Shown here: in pieces, positions 53,799-62,061 of the stretch | Position numbering within the stretch: the stretch's first letter is position 1 | Layout of the letters: the number at the start of each line of letters is the position of its first letter | Assembly (NCBI GenBank): GCA_017304135.1 | Contig: JAFLBB010000005.1 | Coordinates: 41,856-105,855 of the forward strand | Length of the DNA: 64,000 nt | Source of the DNA: Acidobacteriota bacterium | Lineage (GTDB): Bacteria > Acidobacteriota > Terriglobia > Bryobacterales > Bryobacteraceae | Direction of reading: 5' to 3' | Translations under genes and position numbers: made by a program | Notes under the pieces: generated by a model | Database searches by the model: none | What the model saw: only the letters and a program-made list of their open reading frames with translations | Told to the model about the DNA's origin: nothing

Positions 53799-55192
53799 CC
53801 GGCGGCGTGCTCCTGTGCTGAATTCGCGGCTGTCGACGCAGCCAGACCGGTGCGCACCGGACGATTCCCCGACCCCAATGTGAGATAGGTGCAGGTCGCG
53901 TCAAAGCCCTTACCCTGGTAGAGGCGCCAGCAGTCAATCAGAATCAGCCGGCCGCCGTGCCGGGTGAAGTCCTCCGGCGTTAGCGCGCGGAACTCGTCCC
54001 ACGCCGTCATCACCAGCACCACCTTCGCGCGGTCAATCACTTCCGCCGCCGAGGCGCCATAGTGAACCGAGTCGCCCAGTTCCCCTTTGGCCGAGGGCAG
54101 CGCCAGCGGATCGTACACGGCCACCGGCACCGAGCGTTCCGTCAGATACCGCGCCAGGGCAATGCCCGGCGATTCCTCCACCACGCCCGTTCCCGGTTTA
54201 TAGCTCAGGCCGAGAACGCCCACCGTGGCCTCGCCATCGAGCAGGTTCAACACAAACTCCCCCAGCCGCTCCGTATGCAGCCGGTTCGTCTTGTGCGTGG
54301 CCTCGGCCAGTACGGCCTCCGCGCCCACCCGCCGCGCCATGGCCGCAAACGCCACGTTGTCCCGCGGGAAACAGGGACCGCCGTAGCTCAGCGCCCCCTT
54401 CAGATACTTGCGCCCAATGCGGCTGTCCAGGCCCACCGCCCCGGTCACCACATCCACATCGGCGCCAGGCACCTGCTCACACACGGCAGCCAGCATATTG
54501 GCGTAACTGATTTTGGTCGTCACGTACGTGTTGACGCTGATCTTGGTAAGTTCCGCGTTGACGAAACTCATGCGCGCCGCTGGCGGCTGGTTGTCGCACA
54601 CACGGCGGTAGATGGACTCCAGCAGATCGCCCGCCTTCTGGTCCGACTCGCCAATGAGCAGCATGTCCGGGTTCAGCATGTCGCGAATCACACTGCCCAG
54701 GGCGATGAATTCAGGGTTGTAGCACAAGCCAAAATCAACGCCGCATTTCTTGCCCGAGATCTCCTCAAGCAGCGGCAACACCTCGTTTTCGGTGTGCCCC
54801 GGCATGACGGTGCTCGAAACCACCACCAGGTGATAGCTGTCCTTGGTGCGCAGCGCCCGCCCAACCCCCCGGCAGACTTCCAGAACGTAATCCAGACGGA
54901 ACGTGCCATCGGCGCCCGAAGGCGTCGGCACGATCAGAAACGTCACGCTCGACTCGCGCACCGCGGCTTCGATATCGCCCGTCGCGCTCAGCCGCTCCCG
55001 GTTCCGGCTCACATACTCGGTAAGCATCGGCTCCTGCACCGGAGCCAGCCCGCGGTTGATGGCATCCACCGCGGCCGGGTTTAAATCCACTCCCACTACG
55101 GTGAAACCCTTATCCGCGAGAACCGCGGCCATGACCGCCCCCAGCTTGCCCAAGCCGGCGACAGAGACAGTGCTGAATGACATGCTTTGCAT
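53795..55192 (-). CDS. UDP-glucose/GDP-mannose dehydrogenase family protein
   Basis: 465 residues from ATG at 55192 (GGGAAG upstream; an ATG three codons later is also possible). NAD site VSVAGLGKLGAVMAAVLADKGF, VPTPSGADGTF, SSTVMPGHTENEV, the catalytic Lys/Asn region, and the active-site Cys in SYGGPCFPRDN are all present. It oxidises a nucleotide sugar twice to the uronic acid. The acceptor could be GDP-mannose, consistent with the neighbouring GDP-mannose epimerase-like gene, or UDP-glucose. It begins the minus-strand polysaccharide operon. Confidence 0.85.
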   Translation of the reverse strand: MQSMSFSTVSVAGLGKLGAVMAAVLADKGFTVVGVDLNPAAVDAINRGLAPVQEPMLTEYVSRNRERLSATGDIEAAVRESSVTFLIVPTPSGADGTFRLDYVLEVCRGVGRALRTKDSYHLVVVSSTVMPGHTENEVLPLLEEISGKKCGVDFGLCYNPEFIALGSVIRDMLNPDMLLIGESDQKAGDLLESIYRRVCDNQPPAARMSFVNAELTKISVNTYVTTKISYANMLAAVCEQVPGADVDVVTGAVGLDSRIGRKYLKGALSYGGPCFPRDNVAFAAMARRVGAEAVLAEATHKTNRLHTERLGEFVLNLLDGEATVGVLGLSYKPGTGVVEESPGIALARYLTERSVPVAVYDPLALPSAKGELGDSVHYGASAAEVIDRAKVVLVMTAWDEFRALTPEDFTRHGGRLILIDCWRLYQGKGFDATCTYLTLGSGNRPVRTGLAASTAANSAQEHAAG

Positions 55193-55379
55193 ATTGTGAC
55201 ACTTCCCTTTGGGCGGCAACAAGGCTGAAGGATGCACAATTTCGCTTCGAGAATCGATGAAACCGTAGAGATTAGGTAAAAATTACACCCGCCAATCCCA
55301 TGCAAGCCCCGGCCTCAGGCCGACCTCGCTTCTTGATTTTCCAATGGGCCGGCCTGCCCGTCGTCGTATGCTGGTGGGC

Positions 55380-57275
55380 ATGGATCGGGTAGAACCCTAC
55401 CTATCTCTTGTCGTAACGGCACGCAATGATGATCATGGCGGCGACCTGCTATTTCGCATGCAGGCCTTCCTCGATGGCTGGCTGGAACAGAGCAACCGCC
55501 ACCGGCTGGAATCCGAACTGATCGTCGTTGAGTGGAATCCGGTCGATGGCCGTCCGCCGCTGGCCGAGGCCCTCCGCTGGCCGGCCGGCAACGACTACTG
55601 CACGGTTCGCATCATCACGGTGCCGGCCGAGGTTCATCTCCGCTACCGCCACTCCGATGCGCTGGGGCTCTACCAGATGATCGCCAAGAATGTCGGCATC
55701 CGGCGGGCCAGGGGCAAGTTCGTGCTCGCCACCAACATCGACATCCTGTTTTCCTCGGAGCTGATGGAGCGGCTTGCCCGGCGCGACCTTTCCCCTAACC
55801 GCATGTATCGCATCGACCGCCACGACGCCATGAGCGAAATCCCGCCCGAAGCCGGCATCGAAGAGCGGCTCGCCTGGTGCCGCCACCATCTGGTCCGCGC
55901 CAACACCCGCAATGGCACCTTCCCGGTGTCCCCGCACGGCCGGCCCGTGCCCGCGCAGTTCGACATTGTCAGCGCCGATTCCGGTTTTGTGTTGGAGACC
56001 GACTGGTATGGCCCGGAGTCCTGGGACGGCCGCCCCTACCGCTGGATCGGCGAACGCGCCACGCTCACATTCCAGCCGCCAACCGGCGTCGATCGCTCCC
56101 GCATTTCGCTGGGTGTAGAACCCGGCCCCGGAGCCAAGTACGGCCCGTGCATTCTCACGGCCATCGGCGGCGACGGTGCGTTTCTGTATGAGCACCGCAT
56201 CAGCCGCCGTCAAACGATCGAGATTCCCCTTCCGCCCATGCCCGAAGAGGGGAGTTTCATCCAACTGCTGGTGACCGGCGCCAGCCTGCCCGCCGACAAC
56301 GACCCGCGCCTCGCCAATGTCCTCATACGCTCCATCGAGTGGGGCGCCATTCCGCCTGCGGTCGCTGTCACGCGCGGCCCGCGCCTCACCTGGTGGCTAG
56401 GACACCTTTACCGCCGCTGGCGCGGCATCGAAACTCGCGTTGAAACCCGCGAAGAGCGCCTGGAAAAGGACCGGCAACAGGGCGTCGAATATGGCCAGGG
56501 TTGGGGCCATTGGGAAAAACTCGGCGGCGATCTGGCCCGCTTCGCAAGCCCGGCCGGCGAGGTGGAGTTGAGCCCCGGCGATGGCTGGCGTGAGTTGGAA
56601 CTCGATGTGGAAGCCGGCCCCGCCGCGCTCGGCCGTCCGGTCCGCGTCGTCATTGAGAGCACCGACGGCACGGAACTCGCCGCCGGACTCCTGCGCAGCC
56701 GCAAACACCTCACCTGGCGCGCCGGACCATCCTCTCAGCCCGTGCGCCACGTTGTCATCCACGGCGAGTGCGAAGGCGCCACCCAGCCCCGCCTGCTCCT
56801 GCTCCACCAACTCACCTGGCGCCAGGGCAAACCACATGAGGCGGCCAGCAGCATGCTCATCGAAGAGGAGTTGCCCGGCCGCTTCCACCACCTCCATACC
56901 AATGCCTGCGGCGATTTCACACTGCTCTCGCTTGAGGCCTGGATGGATCTGCGCGGCTACCCGGAGTTCGACGCCTACTCCATGAACATCGATTCGGCCC
57001 TCTGCATCGCCGCCCACCACGCCGGCTACCGGGAGGAAATGTTCGAGGAACCCCTGCGCATTTACCACATCGAACATGCCCCCGGCTCCGGATGGACGCC
57101 CGAGGGCGAGGCCGAGCTCTACCGCCGCATGGCCAAAAAGCGCGTGCCCTGGCTCGAATACCCGTTCGTGGTGGCCTGGGAGCGGGCCATGAACCACTGG
57201 CGCAGGCCGATGATCTTCAACCTCGGCGACTGGGGACTGCCCGGTGAGCAGTTCAGCGAGCGCGTGATCCGGTGA
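55380..57275 (+). CDS. Glycosyltransferase with GT-A domain split by an inserted beta region
   Basis: 631 residues from ATG at 55380 (a GGTGG-like site precedes it; earlier ATGs at 55344 and 55368 are poorer). The N-terminal part has the GT-A start YLSLVVTARNDDHGGDL, then MIAKNVGIRRARGKFVLATNIDILF with the DxD-like site. Residues about 210-500 are beta-rich without a GT motif (WDGRPYRWIGERATLTFQPP, PAALGRPVRVVIESTDGTEL). The C-terminal part CGDFTLLSLEAWMDLRGYPEFDAYSMNIDSALCIAAHHAG is a second glycosyltransferase acceptor/catalytic segment. One enzyme with a large insert is likely. Divergent from the dehydrogenase gene. The GTG of the next gene overlaps its stop. Confidence 0.75.
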   Translation: MDRVEPYLSLVVTARNDDHGGDLLFRMQAFLDGWLEQSNRHRLESELIVVEWNPVDGRPPLAEALRWPAGNDYCTVRIITVPAEVHLRYRHSDALGLYQMIAKNVGIRRARGKFVLATNIDILFSSELMERLARRDLSPNRMYRIDRHDAMSEIPPEAGIEERLAWCRHHLVRANTRNGTFPVSPHGRPVPAQFDIVSADSGFVLETDWYGPESWDGRPYRWIGERATLTFQPPTGVDRSRISLGVEPGPGAKYGPCILTAIGGDGAFLYEHRISRRQTIEIPLPPMPEEGSFIQLLVTGASLPADNDPRLANVLIRSIEWGAIPPAVAVTRGPRLTWWLGHLYRRWRGIETRVETREERLEKDRQQGVEYGQGWGHWEKLGGDLARFASPAGEVELSPGDGWRELELDVEAGPAALGRPVRVVIESTDGTELAAGLLRSRKHLTWRAGPSSQPVRHVVIHGECEGATQPRLLLLHQLTWRQGKPHEAASSMLIEEELPGRFHHLHTNACGDFTLLSLEAWMDLRGYPEFDAYSMNIDSALCIAAHHAGYREEMFEEPLRIYHIEHAPGSGWTPEGEAELYRRMAKKRVPWLEYPFVVAWERAMNHWRRPMIFNLGDWGLPGEQFSERVIR

Positions 57276-58198
57276 GCGGCGACAGCGAACACATCTTCCG
57301 CGCATCGCCCGGCGCCGCCGGACAGCGGCTGGACCACTTCCTCGCCACGGCCCTGCCCGACTTTAGCCGTTCCCGCCTCCAGTCCTGGATCCGCTCCGGC
57401 CGGGTGGCCGTGTCCGGTTCAGCGGCCAAGGCCAGCCTCGTGCTGCGCGGCGGCGAGGAGATTGTCGTCACCCCCGCCGCGCTGCCGCCCCTGCGCGCTT
57501 TCGCCGAGGATCTGCCGCTTGAGGTCGTCTATGAGGACCCCGCCGCCATTGTCGTCAACAAACCCTCGGGCATGGTCGTCCATCTGGGCGCCGGTAACCA
57601 CGCCGGCACTCTCGTCAACGCCCTCCTCCACCGCTTCGGCGCTCTCTCCTCGGAAGGCGGCGAAGAGCGCCCCGGCATCGTCCACCGCATCGACCGCGAA
57701 ACCAGCGGCCTCCTCGTGGTCGCCCGCACCGACGCCGCCCACCGCGCCCTGGCCGCCCAGTTCGCCGCCCGCACCGTGGACAAGGTGTATCTCGCCCTCG
57801 TCCATGGCGTGCTGCCGCTCGACTCCGGCCGCATCGACAAGCCCATTGCCCGCGACCCCAACAACCGCCTGCGCATGACCACCCGGCTCGCCCAAGGCCG
57901 CGCCGCCCTCACCGAGTACAGCGTCCTCCGGCGGTATGAACGCTGCACCTACCTCTCCGTGAAGATCCTCACCGGCCGCACGCACCAGATTCGTGTCCAC
58001 ATGAGTTCCGCGGGCCATCCGCTGGTCGGCGACAGGCTCTATGGCGCGCCGCCGAATATCGCCGGCATCCCTGCCCTGGAGCGCTTTTTCCTCCACGCCC
58101 ACCGCCTCGCCTTCACCTCTCCGGCCACCGCTGAACGCGTCTCGCTGGAGGCCCCGCTCCCCCCTCAGCTTGAGGCTGTTCTGGCGGCACTCCTATAA
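57272..58198 (+). CDS. rluD: RluA-family pseudouridine synthase (RluD-like)
   Basis: 308 residues with GTG start at 57272, overlapping the previous stop (GTGA). An S4-like RNA-binding domain is at the N-terminus (GQRLDHFLATALPDFSRSRLQSWIRSGRVAVSG). The catalytic Asp is in HRIDRETSGLLVVAR, followed by KVYLALVHG, LTGRTHQIRVHM and HPLVGDRLYG. It isomerises uridines in rRNA; which sites cannot be told from sequence, and the rluD symbol is by closest overall pattern. Confidence 0.9.
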   Translation: MSGDSEHIFRASPGAAGQRLDHFLATALPDFSRSRLQSWIRSGRVAVSGSAAKASLVLRGGEEIVVTPAALPPLRAFAEDLPLEVVYEDPAAIVVNKPSGMVVHLGAGNHAGTLVNALLHRFGALSSEGGEERPGIVHRIDRETSGLLVVARTDAAHRALAAQFAARTVDKVYLALVHGVLPLDSGRIDKPIARDPNNRLRMTTRLAQGRAALTEYSVLRRYERCTYLSVKILTGRTHQIRVHMSSAGHPLVGDRLYGAPPNIAGIPALERFFLHAHRLAFTSPATAERVSLEAPLPPQLEAVLAALL

Positions 58199-58217
58199 TC
58201 GTTGCAGAGCACCTTCC

Positions 58218-59174
58218 ATGAAGCAGTTCCTTTTCGTCCTCCTTTTCGCGGCTTCCCTTCTGGCGCAGCCGAAACCCCAGCCGGCGCAGACAGGTCCGCA
58301 ACCGGCTCAGCCCGGCGTGCAGGAACTGGACGAATCCGAGCGCATCCGCCTCGACGTCACCCGCGTCAACGTGCTCTTTGCCGTCACCGACAAGCGCGGC
58401 CGCTTTGTCACCGATCTCGACCAGGAGACCTTTGAGGTCTTCGAGGGCAAGAACCGACAGCAGATCCTCGAGTTCGTCCGCGAAAGCGACCTCCCGCTGC
58501 GCCTCGCCATCCTCATCGATACCTCCAACTCCATCCGCGACCGCTTCCGCTTCCAGCAGGAAGCCGCCGTGGAGTTCCTCAAAAGCGTCATGCGCCCTGC
58601 CCAGGACAAGGCCGTGGTGGTCAGCTTCGACACCTCCCCCGAGACCGTCTCCGACCTCACCGGCGACCTCGATGTTCTCGAGAAATCCATCCGCGAGATG
58701 CGCCCCGGCGGCGGCACGGCACTCTACGACGCCATCTTCTTCGCCTGCCGCGACAAGCTCGGCCAGGATCAACCGCGCCACAAATACCGCCGCGCCATGA
58801 TCATCCTCTCCGACGGCGAGGACACCCAATCGCGCTACACCCGCGACCAAGCCCTCGAAATGGCCCACAAAGCCGACGTCGTTGTCTACGGCATCTCCAC
58901 CAACATCACGCGCATCCAGACCGACGGCGACAAGATACTCAAGTACTTCGCCGCCGAAACCGGCGGCCTCACCTTCTTCCCCTTCAAGGTGGAAGACCTC
59001 GCCCAGTCGTTTGAGAACATCGCCAACGAGATGCGTCACCAGTACAGCGTGCTCTACCGCCCCGAACCGCTCCGCGCCGACGGGGAATATCACGAGGTCA
59101 ATATCCGCGTGAAGAACCGCAAGGACTACTCGGTGCGCGCCCGCAAGGGCTACTACGCGCCCAAGTTCAACTGA
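58218..59174 (+). CDS. Secreted von Willebrand factor A domain protein (acidobacterial type, third copy)
   Basis: 318 residues from ATG at 58218 (the frame is open from 58041 but that lies inside the pseudouridine synthase gene). Signal peptide MKQFLFVLLFAASLLAQ, Gln/Pro-rich linker, then 'RVNVLFAVTDKRGRFVTDLDQETFEVFEGKN', the acidobacterial module before the VWA domain. The MIDAS is DTSNSIRD, with a serine where the usual glycine stands, still DxSxS. It has GGGTALYDAI and a SDGEDTQSR loop and ends RKGYYAPKFN, like its two paralogues at 21348 and 22309. It starts 19 bases after the synthase stop. Confidence 0.85.
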   Translation: MKQFLFVLLFAASLLAQPKPQPAQTGPQPAQPGVQELDESERIRLDVTRVNVLFAVTDKRGRFVTDLDQETFEVFEGKNRQQILEFVRESDLPLRLAILIDTSNSIRDRFRFQQEAAVEFLKSVMRPAQDKAVVVSFDTSPETVSDLTGDLDVLEKSIREMRPGGGTALYDAIFFACRDKLGQDQPRHKYRRAMIILSDGEDTQSRYTRDQALEMAHKADVVVYGISTNITRIQTDGDKILKYFAAETGGLTFFPFKVEDLAQSFENIANEMRHQYSVLYRPEPLRADGEYHEVNIRVKNRKDYSVRARKGYYAPKFN

Positions 59175-59265
59175 GCGCCCGCGGCGGCCCGAATCTCATC
59201 CATCAGCAACTGCGCCGCGCGCCGTGCCGCCGGAAACGCAGTTGCTAAGATAAGAACTTCCCCTC

Positions 59266-60549
59266 ATGAAACAGATCATCACTCCGGCCGCCCGGCTGGA
59301 AGGGACCATCCGCCTGCCAGGCGATAAAAGCATCTCCCACCGCTACGGCATTCTCGCCTCCATCGCCGAAGGCACAAGCACAATTCACCACTATTCCACC
59401 GGCGCCGATTGCCAGTCGACCCTCGGCTGCATGCGCGCCATGGGCGTCAAAGCGGAGCGGCGGGACGATGGTGCGCTGGTGATCGAAGGCCGCGGTCTCG
59501 ACGGTTTGCAGGCCCCCGCCGGCGACCTCGACGCGGGCAACTCCGGCTCCACCATCCGCATGCTCAGCGGCGTTCTCGCGGCACAGAAATTCACCTCGCG
59601 CATCGCCGGCGATGAGTCGCTCGCCCGCCGCCCGATGGACCGCATCATGAAGCCGCTCGCCCTCATGGGCGCCGAGATCGAAGCCATCGACGGCCGCTTC
59701 CCTCCCCTCACCATCCATGGCCGCAAGCTGAAGCCCATGCGCTATGAGCCGCCCATGGCCTCGGCCCAGGTGAAGACCTGCGTCCTCATGGCCGGCCTCC
59801 ACGCCGAAGGCGACACGACCGTGGTGGAAAAGATCGGCACGCGCGACCACACCGAACTCGCCCTGCGCGAATTCGGAGCCGCCATCGACTTCAACGGCGG
59901 CATCATCACCATCAAAGGTCCGGCCCGCCTCAAGGGCCGTGAACTGGCCGTGCCCGGCGACCTCAGCTCGGCGGCATTCTTCCTCGTCGCCGCCATGATC
60001 GTCCCCGGCTCCAAGCTCATGATCCAGGGCGTCGGCCTCAACCCCTCGCGCTCCGCACTGCTCGACTGGCTCATGGCCGCCGGCGCCAAGCTGCGCGTGA
60101 TGAACCTCGCCGAGGTCTCCGGCGAACTCGTGGGCGACCTGCTCGTCACCGCGGGCGACGTCAAGGGCGGCATCATCAGCGGCGCCACCACGGCGGCGCT
60201 CATCGACGAGATCCCCGTCCTCAGCGTCCTCGGCGCCGTGAGCCGCGACGGTCTCGTCGTGAAGGATGCCCGCGAACTGCGCGTGAAGGAAACCGACCGC
60301 ATCGCCACGGTCGCTGAAAACATGCAGCGCATGGGCGTCAGCATCGAGGTCCACGACGACGGCTTCCGCATTCCCGGCATGCAGAAGTTCCACGCCGCCC
60401 CGGTGGACAGTTTCGGTGACCACCGCATCGCCATGGCCTTTGCCGTGGCCGCCCTCGCCGCCGATGGCGACACCACCGTCGACAACGCCGAAGCGGCCAG
60501 CGTGTCGTTTCCGGAATTTTACGCTACACTGCGGCAGATCACCGCGTAG
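59266..60549 (+). CDS. aroA: 3-phosphoshikimate 1-carboxyvinyltransferase (EPSP synthase)
   Basis: 427 residues, full length. LPGDKSISHRYGIL carries the substrate-binding Lys and Ser. It continues with LDAGNSGSTIRML, DESLARRPMDRIMKPL, DLSSAAFFLVAA, ARELRVKETDRIATVAENM with the catalytic Glu/Lys region, and DSFGDHRIAMAFAVAAL. It catalyses the sixth step of the shikimate pathway, adding enolpyruvyl to shikimate-3-phosphate. Upstream gap 91 bases; not clustered with other aro genes here. Glyphosate class cannot be decided by eye. Confidence 0.96.
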   Translation: MKQIITPAARLEGTIRLPGDKSISHRYGILASIAEGTSTIHHYSTGADCQSTLGCMRAMGVKAERRDDGALVIEGRGLDGLQAPAGDLDAGNSGSTIRMLSGVLAAQKFTSRIAGDESLARRPMDRIMKPLALMGAEIEAIDGRFPPLTIHGRKLKPMRYEPPMASAQVKTCVLMAGLHAEGDTTVVEKIGTRDHTELALREFGAAIDFNGGIITIKGPARLKGRELAVPGDLSSAAFFLVAAMIVPGSKLMIQGVGLNPSRSALLDWLMAAGAKLRVMNLAEVSGELVGDLLVTAGDVKGGIISGATTAALIDEIPVLSVLGAVSRDGLVVKDARELRVKETDRIATVAENMQRMGVSIEVHDDGFRIPGMQKFHAAPVDSFGDHRIAMAFAVAALAADGDTTVDNAEAASVSFPEFYATLRQITA

Positions 60550-60576
60550 CGGCGAACGGAACGGGGTAAACCTGCC

Positions 60577-61215
60577 ATGGCGATGCAACCGGCGCCCGAT
60601 TTGACACTTGAGGGCCTCGTGCATGATTTGCGGAACGTGTTGGAGACCATTTCAGACTCAGCGGAGCTGATCGCCGCCGACCCCAAACACGCCAAACTGG
60701 CCGGCACCATCCGCCGCAGCGTGCAGCGCGGCGCGCGCATGCTCACCAGCTTTCACGAAAGCACGCTCGCAGCACTGGAACTGGAAATCATCCTCGATAT
60801 GGCCATCGAGTGTTCCCGCGATTTCCGCCAGGCGGTGAAAGGCCCCACGATCGAATTCACCCGCCAGATCGAGCCAGGCCTCCGCCTGCGCGGCAATCCG
60901 GCGGCTTGGGAACGCGTCTTCACCAATCTCTTTCTCAACGCCGGCCAGGCTATGGATGGCGGCGGCACCGTCGCCATCACGGCCCGCACCACCGAGCGCG
61001 GCATCGAGCTTTTGGTCGAGGATTCCGGCCCCGGCATCTCACCGAAGATCCTGCCGCGCATCTTCGAACCGCACTTCTCCACCCGCGCCAAGCGCAGCGG
61101 CCTCGGCCTGCACATCGTCCAAACCATCGTCGCCCGTCATGGCGGCGAGATCGCTGCTTCCAACCGCCCCAGCGGACAGGGCGCGATGTTCCACATCACA
61201 CTGCCCCGCGCCTGA
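60577..61215 (+). CDS. Small cytoplasmic histidine kinase
   Basis: 212 residues without membrane segments. The H-box is near the N-terminus (GLVHDLRNVLETISDSAEL, His about 16). The ATPase domain follows: N-box VFTNLFLNAGQAMDGGG, G1 EDSGPGIS, F-box FEPHFST and G2 SGLGLHIV. There is no sensor domain of its own, so it probably needs a partner input protein or is a phosphodonor in a relay. No response regulator is adjacent. It follows aroA by 27 bases and precedes the oxidase operon. Confidence 0.8.
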   Translation: MAMQPAPDLTLEGLVHDLRNVLETISDSAELIAADPKHAKLAGTIRRSVQRGARMLTSFHESTLAALELEIILDMAIECSRDFRQAVKGPTIEFTRQIEPGLRLRGNPAAWERVFTNLFLNAGQAMDGGGTVAITARTTERGIELLVEDSGPGISPKILPRIFEPHFSTRAKRSGLGLHIVQTIVARHGGEIAASNRPSGQGAMFHITLPRA

Positions 61216-61263
61216 TCGCCATCGAAGGGCGCCGAACTTCGCTAGGATAGTCCATTCCCCCTC

Positions 61264-62061
61264 ATGCTCCTGAGCATCTTCATCTGGGTGCTGGCCCTCC
61301 TCACGGCCGGCATGTTCCTGGCCCGCCAGTGGTTCCCGCCGGCCATCAACGAGCACGCGCGCAATTTCGATTCCCAGTTCCAACTCACGCTCTTGCTCAC
61401 CGGCGGCATCTTCCTTGTGGCGCAAGCCGTACTGGGCTTCGTCATCCTCCGCGCCCGCCGCCGGACGAAGTCTGAATACTCGCACGGCAACAACCGCCTC
61501 GAAGTGATCTGGACCGCCGCCACCGCCGTCCTCTTCCTCGGCGCCGTGTTCCTCTCCACGCGGATCTTCACCAGTGTTCACCTCGGTGCGCCCGCACCCA
61601 ACGCCCTTCGCGTCGAAGCCCTCGCCAAGCAGTTCTCCTGGAGTTTCCGCTATCCCGGCCCCGACGGCAAATACGCCAAGCTCGACGTGCGCCAAATCAA
61701 CGACGCCACCGGCAACCCCTTCGGCCAGGACGAGCGCGACCCCGCCGGCAAGGACGACATCGTCACCGCCGCACTCCGCGTCCCCGCCGGCCGCCCCGTC
61801 GAGGTCATGCTCCGCGGCCGCGACGTCATCCACAATTTCTTCGTTCGCGAACTGCGCCTGAAACAGGACGTCGTCCCCGGCATGGTCATCCCACTCCGCT
61901 TCCAGGCCGACGTTCCCGGCACCTACGAAGTCGCCTGCTCGGAACTCTGCGGTCTTGGCCATCACCTCATGCGCACCGTCCTCATTGTCATGCCACCGGA
62001 CGAATTCACCGCCTGGGAGCGCGACGCGCTCTCGCAATTGCAGCAGGCACAGGGGCAATAA
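61264..62061 (+). CDS. ctaC: Cytochrome c oxidase subunit II
   Basis: 265 residues with two transmembrane helices (FIWVLALLTAGMFLARQWF and LLLTGGIFLVAQAVLGFVILRAR). The periplasmic cupredoxin domain carries the CuA site CSELCGLGHHLM (C-x3-C-x3-H-x2-M) and an early His in VIHNFFVRELRLK. It takes electrons from cytochrome c. No fused cytochrome c domain is seen. It overlaps ctaD by one base (TAATG). Confidence 0.93.
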   Translation: MLLSIFIWVLALLTAGMFLARQWFPPAINEHARNFDSQFQLTLLLTGGIFLVAQAVLGFVILRARRRTKSEYSHGNNRLEVIWTAATAVLFLGAVFLSTRIFTSVHLGAPAPNALRVEALAKQFSWSFRYPGPDGKYAKLDVRQINDATGNPFGQDERDPAGKDDIVTAALRVPAGRPVEVMLRGRDVIHNFFVRELRLKQDVVPGMVIPLRFQADVPGTYEVACSELCGLGHHLMRTVLIVMPPDEFTAWERDALSQLQQAQGQ

